A stretch of DNA of 64,000 nucleotides from Adineta steineri (taxonomy: Eukaryota > Rotifera > Eurotatoria > Adinetida > Adinetidae), in NCBI GenBank assembly GCA_905250115.1, contig CAJNOI010000004.1, positions 26,906 through 90,905 on the forward strand, in the 5' to 3' direction. The notes beneath the pieces were generated by a model. It did no database searches and was not told the DNA's origin. It saw only the letters and a program-made list of their open reading frames with translations. The translations under genes and the position numbers were made by a program. Within the stretch, counting starts at the first letter, position 1, and every line of letters begins with the position of its first letter. Shown in pieces: positions 1 to 12,600 of the stretch.

Positions 1-712
1 GAACAATCATATCAATATCCATTGAACTCAATGCACGATTAAGCATACGATATAAAAATGCATCCCATGTGTACCACCATATAGGTATGTTGTTTTTGTA
101 TGTTGTTAGTAGTTGATTAACATTTTTTAATTCATTTTCATCATCAGAAAATACTTCACGACAATAAGTAATAAATTCGTTAATATATTTGTCGTCGAAA
201 TTGATTGTCAATAAGATCTCTTTCAAGATATGAGTATACATGAATGACGGATCTAATTGCTTCAAGTTTTTATTTGATGCCACAAAACTAATGGAAATGG
301 CATTTTGCTCACATTGTTGAGCAGCTTGTTTAAGAGCTTCACATATTAGTGTCATATTTGTGAAGACTCCTTTTATTTTAGGCCATTTTTTAGCCCATTG
401 TCTATGCCATTCCTGGTTGTTACAAAAAACAAGAATTGTATCTACTTGAAACATATCATGCACACGAGGTACAATGTCTTGCCCAAGTGAACCAGAAACA
501 ACCATACATACTTTGTTATTACTAATGGTTTGAATAAAGTTAACACATTGTTCACCATCTGTAAACGTGTTTATATTGTTAACTGCACCTTTCAATTGCT
601 TAATTGTATCACGACAATCAGTATTATTATCATTACTTTTTGCATCCAACCAAATTAATAGAACATTTTGCATCCTTTGCATATTGAGACGTCCATTTGC
701 ATTTGTAGTCAT
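1..712 (-). CDS. N-terminus of a bdelloid-type ADP-ribosyltransferase/TPR family protein (partial)
   Basis: The reverse strand is open for 237 codons from an ATG at 710-712 and runs off the left edge. The start region reads NVLLIWLDAKSND, followed by TINTFTDGEQ-like and WHRQWAKKWPKIKGVFT segments and, near the edge, IPIWWYTWDAFLYRMLNRAL. I recognise this from large bdelloid rotifer families in which this N-terminal region precedes an ADP-ribosyltransferase domain and tetratricopeptide repeats. Neither of those domains is in the window, so the function is inferred only from that resemblance. No signal peptide or membrane segment is visible. An upstream coding exon cannot be excluded, because the frame stays open for some codons before the ATG. 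I am fairly confident of the family and unsure of the exact start. Confidence 0.72.
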   Translation of the reverse strand, partial: MTTNANGRLNMQRMQNVLLIWLDAKSNDNNTDCRDTIKQLKGAVNNINTFTDGEQCVNFIQTISNNKVCMVVSGSLGQDIVPRVHDMFQVDTILVFCNNQEWHRQWAKKWPKIKGVFTNMTLICEALKQAAQQCEQNAISISFVASNKNLKQLDPSFMYTHILKEILLTINFDDKYINEFITYCREVFSDDENELKNVNQLLTTYKNNIPIWWYTWDAFLYRMLNRALSSMDIDMIV

Positions 713-2462
713 GGAATGACCAGATGTTGAGTCAACTTGGAAAAATTTGCGAATAAAAGAATTATTAAAACAGCTTATTTTATAGTGTTTCTACTTCTTA
801 TCGAGAGTTTTTTTTTCAATTTTTTGAATTAGACGACAATACTTTTTTTATTTATACTTGTAGATGTTATTATGAAAAAGAAAGAAAGATCAACAAAGAT
901 ATTCTTTAGTAAAAAACAAAGAATGAAAAAGAAATGATTTAGTAGTTTTGCGATTGACAGTCACTAAAAGTATTCCGCGAAAAAAAACACAATCTTAATG
1001 GATTTCTTTTCGTTCTGCTCTCATGTTCAATGCTGTAGAAGATTCGAAAGTTGGAAGTAGTTATATTGTTGCAGACATTATACTCTGTAAAAATTGACAA
1101 GAGAATGTTTTTCAAACACAACGCACTTATATGAAACACGAAGAAGAATGTTTAGATTCATTGTTATTTTTCGTTCTTTTAGATTTGGTTGTTTGTTTTT
1201 ACTCAACAACAACGTATAAAAACGTTAAAACGAGGTCGTTGCAAAAAATTAGATTTAAAACAGACGAACGAGAAAAAAATACAGTGATCGTTACTTTTCT
1301 GGCTAGGCAAATAAAACTGATGGAAGAGAAATGGACAATAAATCAATTTTATCAAAAAATCAGGTTTTATCTTCTTTTTTTTTACATTTCGAAATAATTA
1401 AAAAGAAAAGAAAAAGCAAAAGTTAAGTGCCATGTTCTCAAGCAAATATTTTACGGCTGAAAGAGTAGCTGATATTAGATACGAAATCAGCTAGCTAGAT
1501 AATCAAAACAATAGATCATCAACGTTCTTTCAAGATATATTAGTTTAAATTCTCGATTTAGATGAACTCATTGATTGAGTTTATAGCGTCATGTGTACTT
1601 TGACTCCATTTTATGATAATTATGAATGTTGAGAAATTTGTTAAAATCTTGAACTCATGATTTCGACATTTTGTTATTTTCGTTTTGATTTCCTCGATAT
1701 GAGAATATGTTTTATTGACTTTTTGTTTCTTCCTTCGCACGTTTCATGTATTTCAATTGTTCTATGTGCGAGGTCAAAATTGATATTACTGCACGTGCTG
1801 ACTGTTTAAGAATAAGTGCAATTCATTTATGATAATAACGACAATAATGATTACTCACAACGTAAACTAGATTCTTAATTATTAAATATTTTATATCGAT
1901 TTAAAACTGCTAAAATAAATAACGTCCATAAACAAATGAATAAAAATCTAAAGCTTCTATATATAGAACTAATAATGAAGTAGCAGATTTTCCGGAATCT
2001 TCTGATTATTTAATGAGAAACTATGTTACGATTGTATCTTTCATGTTCAGTTTATTAATTTACTAGAATTTTAAACATTATTCACTCCGTCGATGGATAA
2101 CGACAGGATAAGAAAACACAAAAGTATTATTGTAATAAGACGAAAGAATACATTATAAATTATTCGTGTGTTTGGTCACGTGACGAAAATTCACTTAATT
2201 CCAGTCTGAAATGTGCCTAGATGTGAATGACGACGGTAGTCTATAGACATTCCTGAATACTGTAAGAAGAACAAAAAACATAATACATACAACGAACGAT
2301 GATTCTAACAATGACTACGTAGTTATAGAGAAAAAAGAAAAAAAATGCACCTTGCCCAGTACTATTTAAATTCACGTGATAACATTATTCTACAAGAATA
2401 CAAACAAGTGCACACATCACTCCAGTAGCTGTAAAAATCGGTCAAACTTCTATTATATAGAC
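713..2462. other. Gene-free 1.75 kb
   Basis: The ORFs at 939-1139, 1131-1397 and 1558-1740 are low-complexity, lack splice context and match nothing I know. The stretch is AT-rich. It holds two of the three CACGTG E-boxes at 1792-1797, 2175-2184 (within a 10-bp palindrome) and 2373-2378 that precede the small gene starting at 2463; all three lie upstream of it. Confidence 0.6.
2175..2184. promoter_or_regulatory. Palindromic E-box GTCACGTGAC upstream of the small Ser/Thr/Gln gene
   Basis: A perfect 10-bp palindrome containing CACGTG lies about 280 bp upstream of the ATG at 2463. Further CACGTG cores lie at 1792-1797 and 2373-2378. bHLH-zip factors of the USF/TFEB/MAX class bind such sites in animals. 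Regulation of this gene is an inference from position only. Confidence 0.35.
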
Positions 2463-3100
2463 ATGAATCCACTACATATGCATGATATTATTGATGTAAG
2501 TACATATATTCATCTTTTCGTAAATTAAATATGAAATTGTGTTAGATGAGCCAATGAAAAAAATAATAAATTGAAGTGAATATGAAGATTTAGTTACAAT
2601 TTGATAGTAGATTCTATTTCTATCCATACAAATGAAATATTCATAAATGATAAATAATAAATAGAATGATTATATTGACTGAAATAGGTTGCAAGATGAT
2701 TAGTAATACGTCGTAGTGCGTTTTCTTCCTAAGAAAAAAGATATGATTAAAAATCTATATTATTATTTTTTTTTAGACTGTGAAAGATGCTTTACTCCTT
2801 CCATTAGGAATCGAAGGTCATTCTTTAGGATCTGATCCAATAACACATAAAAGTAATATTAATTTCTTTCTTTCAAAAATATAAAAACAAAATCTATATT
2901 TTTCAGAAATGAGAGCTGAACAAGCAAGTAGCACATCTAATAATGCATCATCAAATCAATCTACATCTACTGCGTCATCAAATCAATCCACAGCTACTGC
3001 ATCATCAAATCAATCCACATCATCAACTAGTGCACAAACAGATACACCTGATGATAAATCCGAACAACATTCTACCGAACCAATAAAAACAGAAAAATGA
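2463..3100 (+). CDS. Small Ser/Thr/Gln-rich repeat protein, 100 aa, unknown function
   Basis: Three exons, 2463-2495, 2777-2852 and 2907-3100, join in frame across a 281-bp first intron with a GTAAGT donor and a 54-bp second intron (303 nt including TAA). The first 37 residues are mixed and start MNPLHMHDIID, with a hydrophobic ALLLPLGIEG patch. Residues after about 40 form three imperfect copies of an ASSNQST-type repeat, ending in an acidic and lysine-rich tail. This half is hydrophilic and almost certainly disordered. There is no signal peptide. I do not recognise a family; a stress-related disordered protein is possible but unproven. The ATG was chosen because it starts the only open exon feeding the downstream frame. 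Confidence 0.6.
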
Positions 3101-3208
3101 AACGATTAGATTTATTGAATTGATTTTGTATATATTCTTATTTTAAATATTTTTTTTGAAAAGAACAGAACACGCAAATCCAATATAAGACAAAAATGAA
3201 AATTATTA

Positions 3209-4853
3209 TTATTTATGATTAATTGTATCAATCAGTTGAAGTGAATGCCAATGAACATGTGGTCGATTCGGTGATGACAATGTATCTGTCCAATGTTGAA
3301 AAATTTGTTGATTTTTAACTTGATTTGAACCAAATTCAATTGATGATATTGGTTTATTATGTGAACCTAATAATGTTTTTCGATAACATATTGTTATACG
3401 TATTGATGTTTTATGAAGTAAAAGATATTCAAAATGAAATGATGTACTAAATGTAAAAACATTTTTATCGATTGGTATTGCTTTAGATTTTCGTTTTCCT
3501 GTTATTTTTCCTTCAACAATTGTACAAATTTTTATTTGAATTAAATCTAGAAACAAAATAAAAGAAAAGAAATATTTATTTAATGAAACAAAAAAGAAAT
3601 AATCTATTTACCACGATGATGGGAATGACCAATTGGAAGTTTAAATAAAGATTGTATACCAACTATTTTTATTAAACCAACTTGAAGTAAACATCGATCA
3701 TTTTCATAAACTAAACAAATTAATGCACGAGCTTCATTTTCCAAGATTACCTTAACAAAAACAAAAAAAGGGTAAAGTTAAAAAAATCTAATAGAACTTC
3801 AATTCCTATAACCTGCTGTTGTGTTATCATATCAATACGATCTTCATCAATTTGAATAGATTTAATATGTTGTTCACTTGCAGTTAATCCACCATCATAA
3901 TGATGTCCAGTTCGTATCATTAAACTATCATATTGATTAAGTATAAGACTCGTATGACCTAATTCAATCCGTTTATCATTTTTATGATGTCCTAAAACAT
4001 GTATTTTTAAATAACTTTGTTCTAAATCATATTGATTTATATCAAATTTAAATATTTCATTAATTGGATCTTTTTTTGAAAAATATTTTTTATTTTTACG
4101 TTTATCATTATTTGTATATAAACGTATTTTACAAATAAGTGATGGAAAACAACGTTCAATTAATGGTTGTATTGCAACTAAACGTATTAATTGAAATGAT
4201 AATTGATTATCATCAATTGAATAATGTAATTTATAAATAAGTTCAATACGAAATAATTCTGTAAGTGAATATTCAAATGTTGGTGTTGGTAATGATTCAT
4301 TATCATCTTGTTCATCTGAATCAGATGAATTTGCAACGGAAACTAATTCAGAATTAATTGGTTCAAGTGAACGTGTTAAGATTGGTGATGGTGTTGAACG
4401 TTGTTGAACTTGTTGAATTTTCGATTTTATTGTTTCAAATGCAAATGATGGATATGAACGACGTTGATTTGAACTTGTATATGATGAATCAGATGATAAA
4501 TGTCTTTGATATTTTTTCGTTATATTAAATGTTTTATAATTTGATGGGGTTTCAGATAATTGTGATGATATTTCATTTACTGTTTTCATTGATATTTCAT
4601 TATTACTCAATTTTGTTAATGGATAAACAAATTGATTTGTTGGTTTAGTTGGAATTTGTGGTGTTATTGATGTTGTTGGTGATGAATAAATTAAACGTTT
4701 TTTATCAATAGCTGTTTTTGATTGATTTTTATTACGTGTTCGTCGTGTACATAGATAGATGCTAAGACATGTAATTATTGAAAATGTTAGAAAAATAATT
4801 CCGATTATAAGAAAAACTATATCGGGATGTTCGATAAACATAGGCACAATCAT
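3209..4853 (-). CDS. Synaptotagmin-like membrane protein with two C2 domains
   Basis: Exons 3813-4853, 3612-3750 and 3209-3546 (reverse strand) give 505 aa. A transmembrane segment at about residues 11-35 is followed by a Cys-Thr-Arg-Arg juxtamembrane motif, then a Ser/Thr-rich linker of roughly 160 residues. The first C2 domain covers about residues 195-390. The second starts near 395 and ends in VHWHSLQLIDT, which matches the WHxL end typical of synaptotagmin C2B domains. The usual Ca2+-binding aspartates of loop 1 (SDPYVK type) are replaced by a CFPSLICKIRL-like stretch in the first domain, so Ca2+-independent membrane binding or scaffolding is likely. The topology suggests a vesicle or plasma-membrane tether. 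Which vertebrate synaptotagmin is closest is not clear. Confidence 0.8.
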
Positions 4854-5931
4854 CCCGATTCTCGTTCGTTTTTCATTAATAAATTTACAGTAATGACAGT
4901 AAAAATTTCTGAATAGATTTTAAAGTGTAAGTCTGTGATTCTATACACCTGGTGTTTTTTTTTCGGAATATAAATCTTATTGATTTATTGCTAGTAGATT
5001 CATAGTCAAAGTAAAAAAATAAAGAGAAAAGAAAAAGGAAAAAGGATTAAATGTCAAAAAGCCAAACTATCATTTATTTTATTGTTAATCGACTAAAACA
5101 ATACGAAGAAGAAAAATAAAACTTGAATATAATATAAAATTTACATTGAAAAGATAAATATTAAAACTTTGTTACTTGAAGACTATATGAATCAGTAACA
5201 TATATAAGAAGTACTATCGCAAATAGAATACTTATGCACAACATATGTTTAATTATTCGAGTAAAAGTGCTTATGTATCGTCATATGATTCATTAACGTT
5301 GTTACTAATAATGGTTTATGAAGTGTCATTTAATTTAATAAGTTTTTAATGAAGGATGATAAACCTGTTTGTTAATGAATTAAGAAAAAGATCAGTAAAC
5401 GATGTAAGAATGTGATATTGAGTCCAAATATATTATTATCAGTAGAAATAACACGTGGTATAAAGTACATTAAATATGTTCGATGACATCATGATTATTA
5501 CATATAGAATGTCTGAGTATGACTATGATTATTTGAATTAGTAAAAAGAGAAAAAAAAAGATTTTTTACTTGTAATTCTAGCAGTAACTCAATATAATGC
5601 ATGATAATTTTAGAATTGAGCTTGATGATATTCTTAGTAGTAAAAAAAATTATATCAATAAGATTTTTACAAAAAGAATCGTTACAGCTACAATTCCAAA
5701 CGAAAAAACAAAGTTTTTATTGAAGTTTAGAACATAATTTATTGTTGAACAAATATTTACTCGATATGAGCTTGAATTTATTCCATAAAATATTAAGAAT
5801 GATAGCAACAACTGTATTAAAATGAAAAAGATGCATATATCGATTTTAAATGCTCGGATTATAAATTATTTATAATATCTTCTAAATATTATTCATCAGA
5901 ACTTATTACAAAAAAATGTTTTCCGATCTTT

Positions 5932-5990
5932 AGGGTGTAGGTGTGTATAAATTAACACAATAGTTGTACGTACACTTATCTACACCCTCA
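5932..5990. repeat. Telomere-like foldback element 1
   Basis: The left arm begins AGGGTGTAGGTGTG and the right arm ends CTACACCCTC, its reverse complement, around an AT-rich loop of about 30 bp. It belongs to a family of at least eleven similar elements in this window. Confidence 0.6.
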
Positions 5991-6629
5991 AGAAGGTTTG
6001 TTAACTAAAGATTAGTTTATTTGATAGACAACGTATGGCTTTATTTTTTTAATGACAACTGTACATACATATGATCGATCCGAGAAACGTTAAAAGTACT
6101 AGGAAAACATCTGAGCTACATTAGAAAAGAACTCTTCAAAGATACCTTTAAACGAGAGAAAAGAGAACGATATATATGTATATATATATATATGTACTTG
6201 TCAACTGCATGACAGCAGAACAGAAGAAAAAAGAATTCAAAACGTGAGTAAATCACACTATAACACCATTTATATTTTATCTTACTTAAACTAACATATT
6301 TAATTTATTTTATATTGTATAGATTCAATTAATAATCTTATTAGATGTTTTTTTTGTGACTGAATAAAACTAAATTAATTGAATATTCGAATTATTTACT
6401 AAGTAAAAGTATATTCTATTGAGTAAAAGTCAATTTAGTACTGAAATATTATTTAATTAGCAAATAAATAGTACCCATATACAGTTGATGAACAAAAATA
6501 ATTATTATCATGGCTACTTCGCTTTATTTCATGAATGTTTTTGTTAGAAAAACATGCAACGTATTGAGATAAATATTTCAACGTGGCAATAACGCCAACA
6601 AGTCGTTTTTTTTGTCTTCGCTTACTTTT

Positions 6630-6640
6630 CATATAAATAC
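6630..6640 (+). promoter_or_regulatory. Candidate TATA box for GBF1
   Basis: A CATATAAATA sequence lies about 55-60 bp upstream of the GBF1 ATG at 6693. Spacing to the start codon fits a short 5' UTR. It is identified by motif and position only. Confidence 0.35.
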
Positions 6641-6692
6641 TAATAGTATTTTGACTAGATCAGTTGATTTGCTCGATACAATAGAATAGGAT

Positions 6693-9600
6693 ATGGATGA
6701 ATATATAAAGAATTTCCTAGATATTACTAATGAATCTGAAATGGTAAGTAACTAGTGACACTCAAAAAAAAGATTTTTTCATTGGTTATATTTGGCAATA
6801 TTCTAATGGTAAACTATGGAATAACTTGTAGATTTATCATCTTTTTTTACTCTGAATTTGATCAGTCATCCGATTGAGTTTTATTTCTTAGATTGACCGT
6901 TTTGATCATCATAAACGTTCTTCTATTTGGTTAAATCGTCATCATTCAAAGATGTCGTCGCCATTTGAGGCGCCTAAGAATGCTATATATATTATTCTCG
7001 GTGAAATTCAAGCAATAACATCATCAAAAAAGAATAATGCTCGATGGTCATCTACTCATTCATATGAGGTATTGAACAAAAAAAATATTCTTTAATTTAA
7101 TTTCAAAAAAATTCATTATCTTCTAGGAATCACCTGAAATGAATTCTTTCCAAAAATTAAAAACAATTTTAAATTCTGTATCGAGTAAATAAAATAAATT
7201 CTCAATCTTTATTTTCTATTTTAACACAAATCAATTCATTTAGATCTTCAAGATATTGATTCCAATACATTTTTAGCACCATTCCTTGATATAATTCGTT
7301 CTGATGAAACATCGGGTCCGATAACATGTTTAGCATTAAATGCTGTTAATAAGTTTCTCTCCTATGGTCTTATTGGTATTTAGAAATACATATCATTTTG
7401 TTTTTTATAAATAATACTCTTTTAAAGATACTCAAGGTGAATCAGCAGCATCAGCTATTGATAAAGTTGCAAATGCTGTAACACATACACGTTTTGTTGG
7501 AACAAATCCCAATGATGATGAAGTAGTTTTAATGAGAATATTACAAGTATAGATTTATTATTATTATTGACAAAAAGATGAAAATTCTATTTATTTAGGT
7601 TCTTCGTTCATTATTACTCAGCCCTGTTGGATCGAAAATGACAAATGATAGTGTATGTGAAATTCTTCAATCATGTTTTCGTATTTGTTTTGAAACACGA
7701 CTATCTGGTATATCAAATTTCTTTTTATTTTCCTAATAAAATAAAAATCTTTGTTTTTAGAATTATTACGTAAGACATCGGAACATGTTTTAATTGATAT
7801 GGTTCAATTATTATTTGCTCGATTACCACAATTTAAAGATGATGGAACAACTTCAGTATTGACAAAACGAGTAATAGAAAAATTTATATTAATTATGTTT
7901 AAGAAAATGTTTTTGTATAGCTTCATACACGAGGTATAACAACAACAGGAACAAATGATGCGACAAATAATCGACGTCGTTCTCAACAACGAGTTAATTC
8001 ATCATCATCGATTAAAAAACAACAAATTAATGAATCTCAAACAAATGGTTTGATCATTTTGTAAAAGGTTTTCTTAATTTAATTTCTTATTATTTTTTAT
8101 AGAAATAGTATCATCGTCATCCGAAACAAATTTAAACTATGTAAATATTTAAAAGAAAAACAAACAAGTTATTTTTTAATTATATTTTAGGCATCTCAAA
8201 TTGATGATAATGAACGTCCAACAGCAATTGAAAGTGCTACACATGCAATTCCACCAACAGCACCAATAGATACTGCAGCTATTACAAATGAAATAGAATC
8301 TGTCACTGATAATTCACCACATGAAACAATTCTACCGATTATAGTTCCATCATTTGATGAATCATCATCATCAAGAATTATCCTTACAAATGAACCATCA
8401 ACAACTACAACAACAGTAACGTCTGAAGAAGAACTATCGTCACAAGAAATGACTGATTCAGCATCATCATTACAATCAGAAACACAAACATCAACAAATA
8501 CTAATGAATATATCAATCCAAGAGGTATTCGATTTACAACAACACCATCTACACCAGTGACCGGTGGACCAATTAAAGGTATATTAACTACTGATATGAA
8601 AAAAATTAGTTTTAAACATTAATTCATTGAGTTATAATTTGATATCTATTTGACATCTGTATAAACATTCTATTTATATATAATGTCACATTATCATAGT
8701 TATCACTTGTTTATGTCTCCATTAGACATCTATTATTTCGATCCTTTCTTTTCATCATTACGCCCCTTTTCCGTATCTATTTTTAAATAAAAAATAGTAA
8801 AGAAACATCGTAAAGTATCGAACTCACATTTTATATAATATTTTGATCGTAATTGCTCATTAACTAAAAACTCTAAAGATCATCAAATTTATTTATATAC
8901 ACAAATCCTAGTTGTATTATCATAAGAACTGAATAAAAATAATATCAGATTGATTATTCCTTTAGAAAATTCAAGAAGATATTTTATACATTAATTTGAA
9001 TTTCTTTTTTTAGAACCATTAACACCATATGGTTGGCCTTGTGTTCGTGGTCTTTTTCGTTTCTTAACTACTCTTATTAATAATTATGATAAGTTAGTTA
9101 ATTTTCTTTTTTTTTAAATATTTTCAAATTAAATTTTCTTATTTTCCTAATAGAAATAATACTGAATATATGATGACTGTTGGTCTTAATCTTTTAACAG
9201 TTGCATTAGAAGTTGGTGCAGATCATATTGCAAATTATCCATTATTACTTTCAATTGTTAAAGATTCTTTATGTCGAAATTTATTAAGTGTAAGTTTGAA
9301 AATAATTTTTCTTTTTATCTTAATATAAAATTATTGTTCTAGATGTTAACTTGTAATCGTATTCAATTATTTTCTGCATCACTTCGTGTTACATTTCTTA
9401 TATTTGAAAGTTTAAGAACACATCTGAAATATCAATTTGAAGTATGAGATACAAAAAACTAAAAAAATATTTAACTTGTTTTTTCTTTTAAAGTTTTTTT
9501 TAACACGTTTGATGGAGTTAATTGTATCTGAACAATCGAAAATAACTATTGAACAAAAAGAAATTGCTTTAGAAACTATTGTTCAATTATTACGTATACC

Positions 9601-12600
9601 GGGTTTACCAGCTGAATTATATTTAAATTATGATTGTGATGTATATTTATCAAATTTATTCGAAGATTTAACGAAAATGTTATCAAAAAATGCATTTCCA
9701 GTTGCTGGTTTAACATCAACACATATACTTTCACTTGATGCACTTCTATCGATTATTGATCATATTGAACTTGAATGTCAATTTCAAGTTCAAAGACAAA
9801 AAAATGATTGTAAAAATAAAAAATTTTGTATAGAGGAAAATAATTTTCTTTTTTTGTAGCAACTAGTCAATCATTAACACGACCAGTTCCATCTGGATAT
9901 GCACTTGCACTTTCATTACAAAATATTGATACAAATCGTTCATCAACACCACGAGAATCTCGACATGGACCTAAAATTCGACAAAATCGAATGATTATTT
10001 CATCAAATTTACCATCTCAAGATGATCTGAAAAAAATTAAACATGATAAAAAGGTTTGATTTAATTTTTCTTTCTTAAGAAAATTCTTTTTTTGTTCTTA
10101 TTCAAAATAGATTTTAAAACAAGGCTCAGAATTATTTAATCAAAGTCCATCATTAGGAATAAATTTTCTTCAAGAAAATCAAATCTTAACAAATCCATTA
10201 CAAATTAATGAAATTGTTAAATTTGTTAAAGATAATCCAATGTTAGATCTCAAAGTTATTGGAGAATATTTATCGAATAGAAAAAATTCAAGTATATTAG
10301 AACAATATGTTAAGTAAATATAAAATTAAAATATTTTTGTCTATTATTATTGATTTCTCGGTTTTTTCTTCTTCTAAAGAACATTTCATTTTGATGATAT
10401 GCGTGTTGATGAAGCACTTAGAATTTATTTATCTGAATTTCGTTTACCTGGTGAATCACCAATGATTAGTGCATTACTTGAACAATTTGCAGCACATTGG
10501 AGAGTAAGTTTAGAATTTTATTATGATTATTTTTGAAATTTATTTATTTTCGTTTGTAGGAATGTAATCATTTTCAACTTGCAAATAACGATGCAGCATT
10601 TGGATTAGCATATGCTGTTATTATGCTTAATGTAAGTCATAGAAATAAATTTTATCTAATTAATTAGTTCCTATCATAATAGTAGAAAAATGACTTGAGA
10701 CACTATCCGGAAATAGTTCAAAAGTCCGATATTTTTTCTACAACCATTACTAGCTGCAGCTTTGGATAGAAGGCCAACCCGACTCAGAGTTCTTCCGTTT
10801 AATCACTGAAATTCGATGTTGTTCTGTTTCTAAAAGGATTTTTTCTTAATATATTTAGACTGATCAACATAATAAAAATGCTCGTCGTCAAACAACTCCA
10901 ATGACATGTGAAGTATAATTGAATTTTTTTGTTTTTTGTTTCAGAAATCAAAATTCTTTCTTCTTTTAAAGGATTTTAAAAAGAATCTTTCCAAAATGAA
11001 TAATAATGATAATTTTGATGATAGACTATTAACTGAAATTTATAATGCAATTAAATCCGATGAAATAGTTATGCCTGCTGAACATACCGGTCTTGTTCGA
11101 GAATCATATTTATGGAAACTAATGCTTAAACGATCATCAGCAAGTGGAGAAAAATTTCTTCATACACCATCTGGTTCATATAATTATGAAATATTTACAT
11201 TAGTATGGGGACAAACAATGGCTGCATTATCATTTGTTTTTGAAAAATCAAATTATGATTTAGTTATACAAAAATCTATTCAAGGTTTTAGTAAATGTGC
11301 AAGAATAGCTGCACATTATTATATGTCCGATGTTTTTGATAATTTGGTTATATCATTATGCAAATTTACGACATTACTCAATAGTCGAGAAGTAAATTTT
11401 AATTTTCTTCTTTTGCTTATTATTAATCAACTATTTTTCTCTGATATTTAAATCGTATTATAGATAAATGATACTTTGGTATGATAACGCATGACAGAGA
11501 GAGAGAGAGAGAATAGTTCGATTGCTACTAATAGCATGAAAAAATGAAAATTTTTATTTTAATTAAATTTGTTTTTGTTTGATTTAGTGGACTGAAAATT
11601 TACCAATTCAATTTGGTTTAAATCGAAAAGCACGTCTTGCTGCAACAGTTGTTTTTCATGTAGCACATGTACATGGAGATATATTGCGAGATGGATGGAA
11701 AAATATACTTGAATGTATTATTCAATTATATAAAGCAAAATTATTACCATCTGTTCTTGTTGAAGTTGAAGATTTTCTTGATCCAACTGGTCGAACAACA
11801 CTTATTAAAGAACAAACAGCACAAACACCAAAGTAAATCTATTAAATTTAGAAAAATAAAAAAAAACGAATGTTACTTTTAATATTAGAAATGATAGTGG
11901 TATATTTTCTTCTCTTGCATTTCTTCTTGGTGGTGGTGGTTTATCCGATTCAACAGTATCATCTGGTAAACAAACAACACCTGAAGAACAAGAAGCAATA
12001 AAAGTAGCAACAGCATGTATTGAAGAATGTCATTTAGAACAATTATTACAAGAAACAAAATTTTTAATAATTGATTCATTAAATGAATTTTTAAAAGCAC
12101 TTATTTATGGTTGTCAAATATCTCCTGATTCACAAAAATTAGATCAAGATGCTGCTGTTTTTTGTCTTGAATTACTTGTTAAAGTTGTTTTACAAAATCG
12201 TGATCGTGTGACATTATTTTGGTCAACTGTTCGTCACCAATTTTATTCTATACTTGTTAATGCAAATGAAAAATCATTTTTTGTTGAACGTACATGTGTT
12301 GGATTATTAAGAATTGCAGCAAGACTGTTAAGACGAGAAGAATTAGCATCTGAAGTAATTTTATTTATATTAGAAAAAAACAATTATTTTAATTCTCGTT
12401 CTATTTTAAGGTACTTGCATCTCTTCGTATGTTACTTTTAATGAAACCACATGTAATACATTCCTTATCATCTGAAATTGCATTTGGTTTACATGAACTT
12501 CTTCGAACAAATGCTGCAAATATTCATAAATCTGATGATTGGTTTACATTATTTTCGTTACTTGAAGTTGTTGGTGCAGCTGCTCATCCACCACCTGTAC

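Larger units (their letters stand above)
4854..6692. other. Gene-free 1.8 kb before GBF1
   Basis: No coding signal. It contains a telomere-like hairpin (5932-5990), a TA-rich microsatellite around 6170-6196, and a TATAAA-type box in the last 65 bp before the GBF1 start. Confidence 0.6.

Noticed and set aside
939-1740. Three ORFs of 60-88 aa
   Set aside because: No family features, no splice sites, base composition like the surrounding non-coding DNA.
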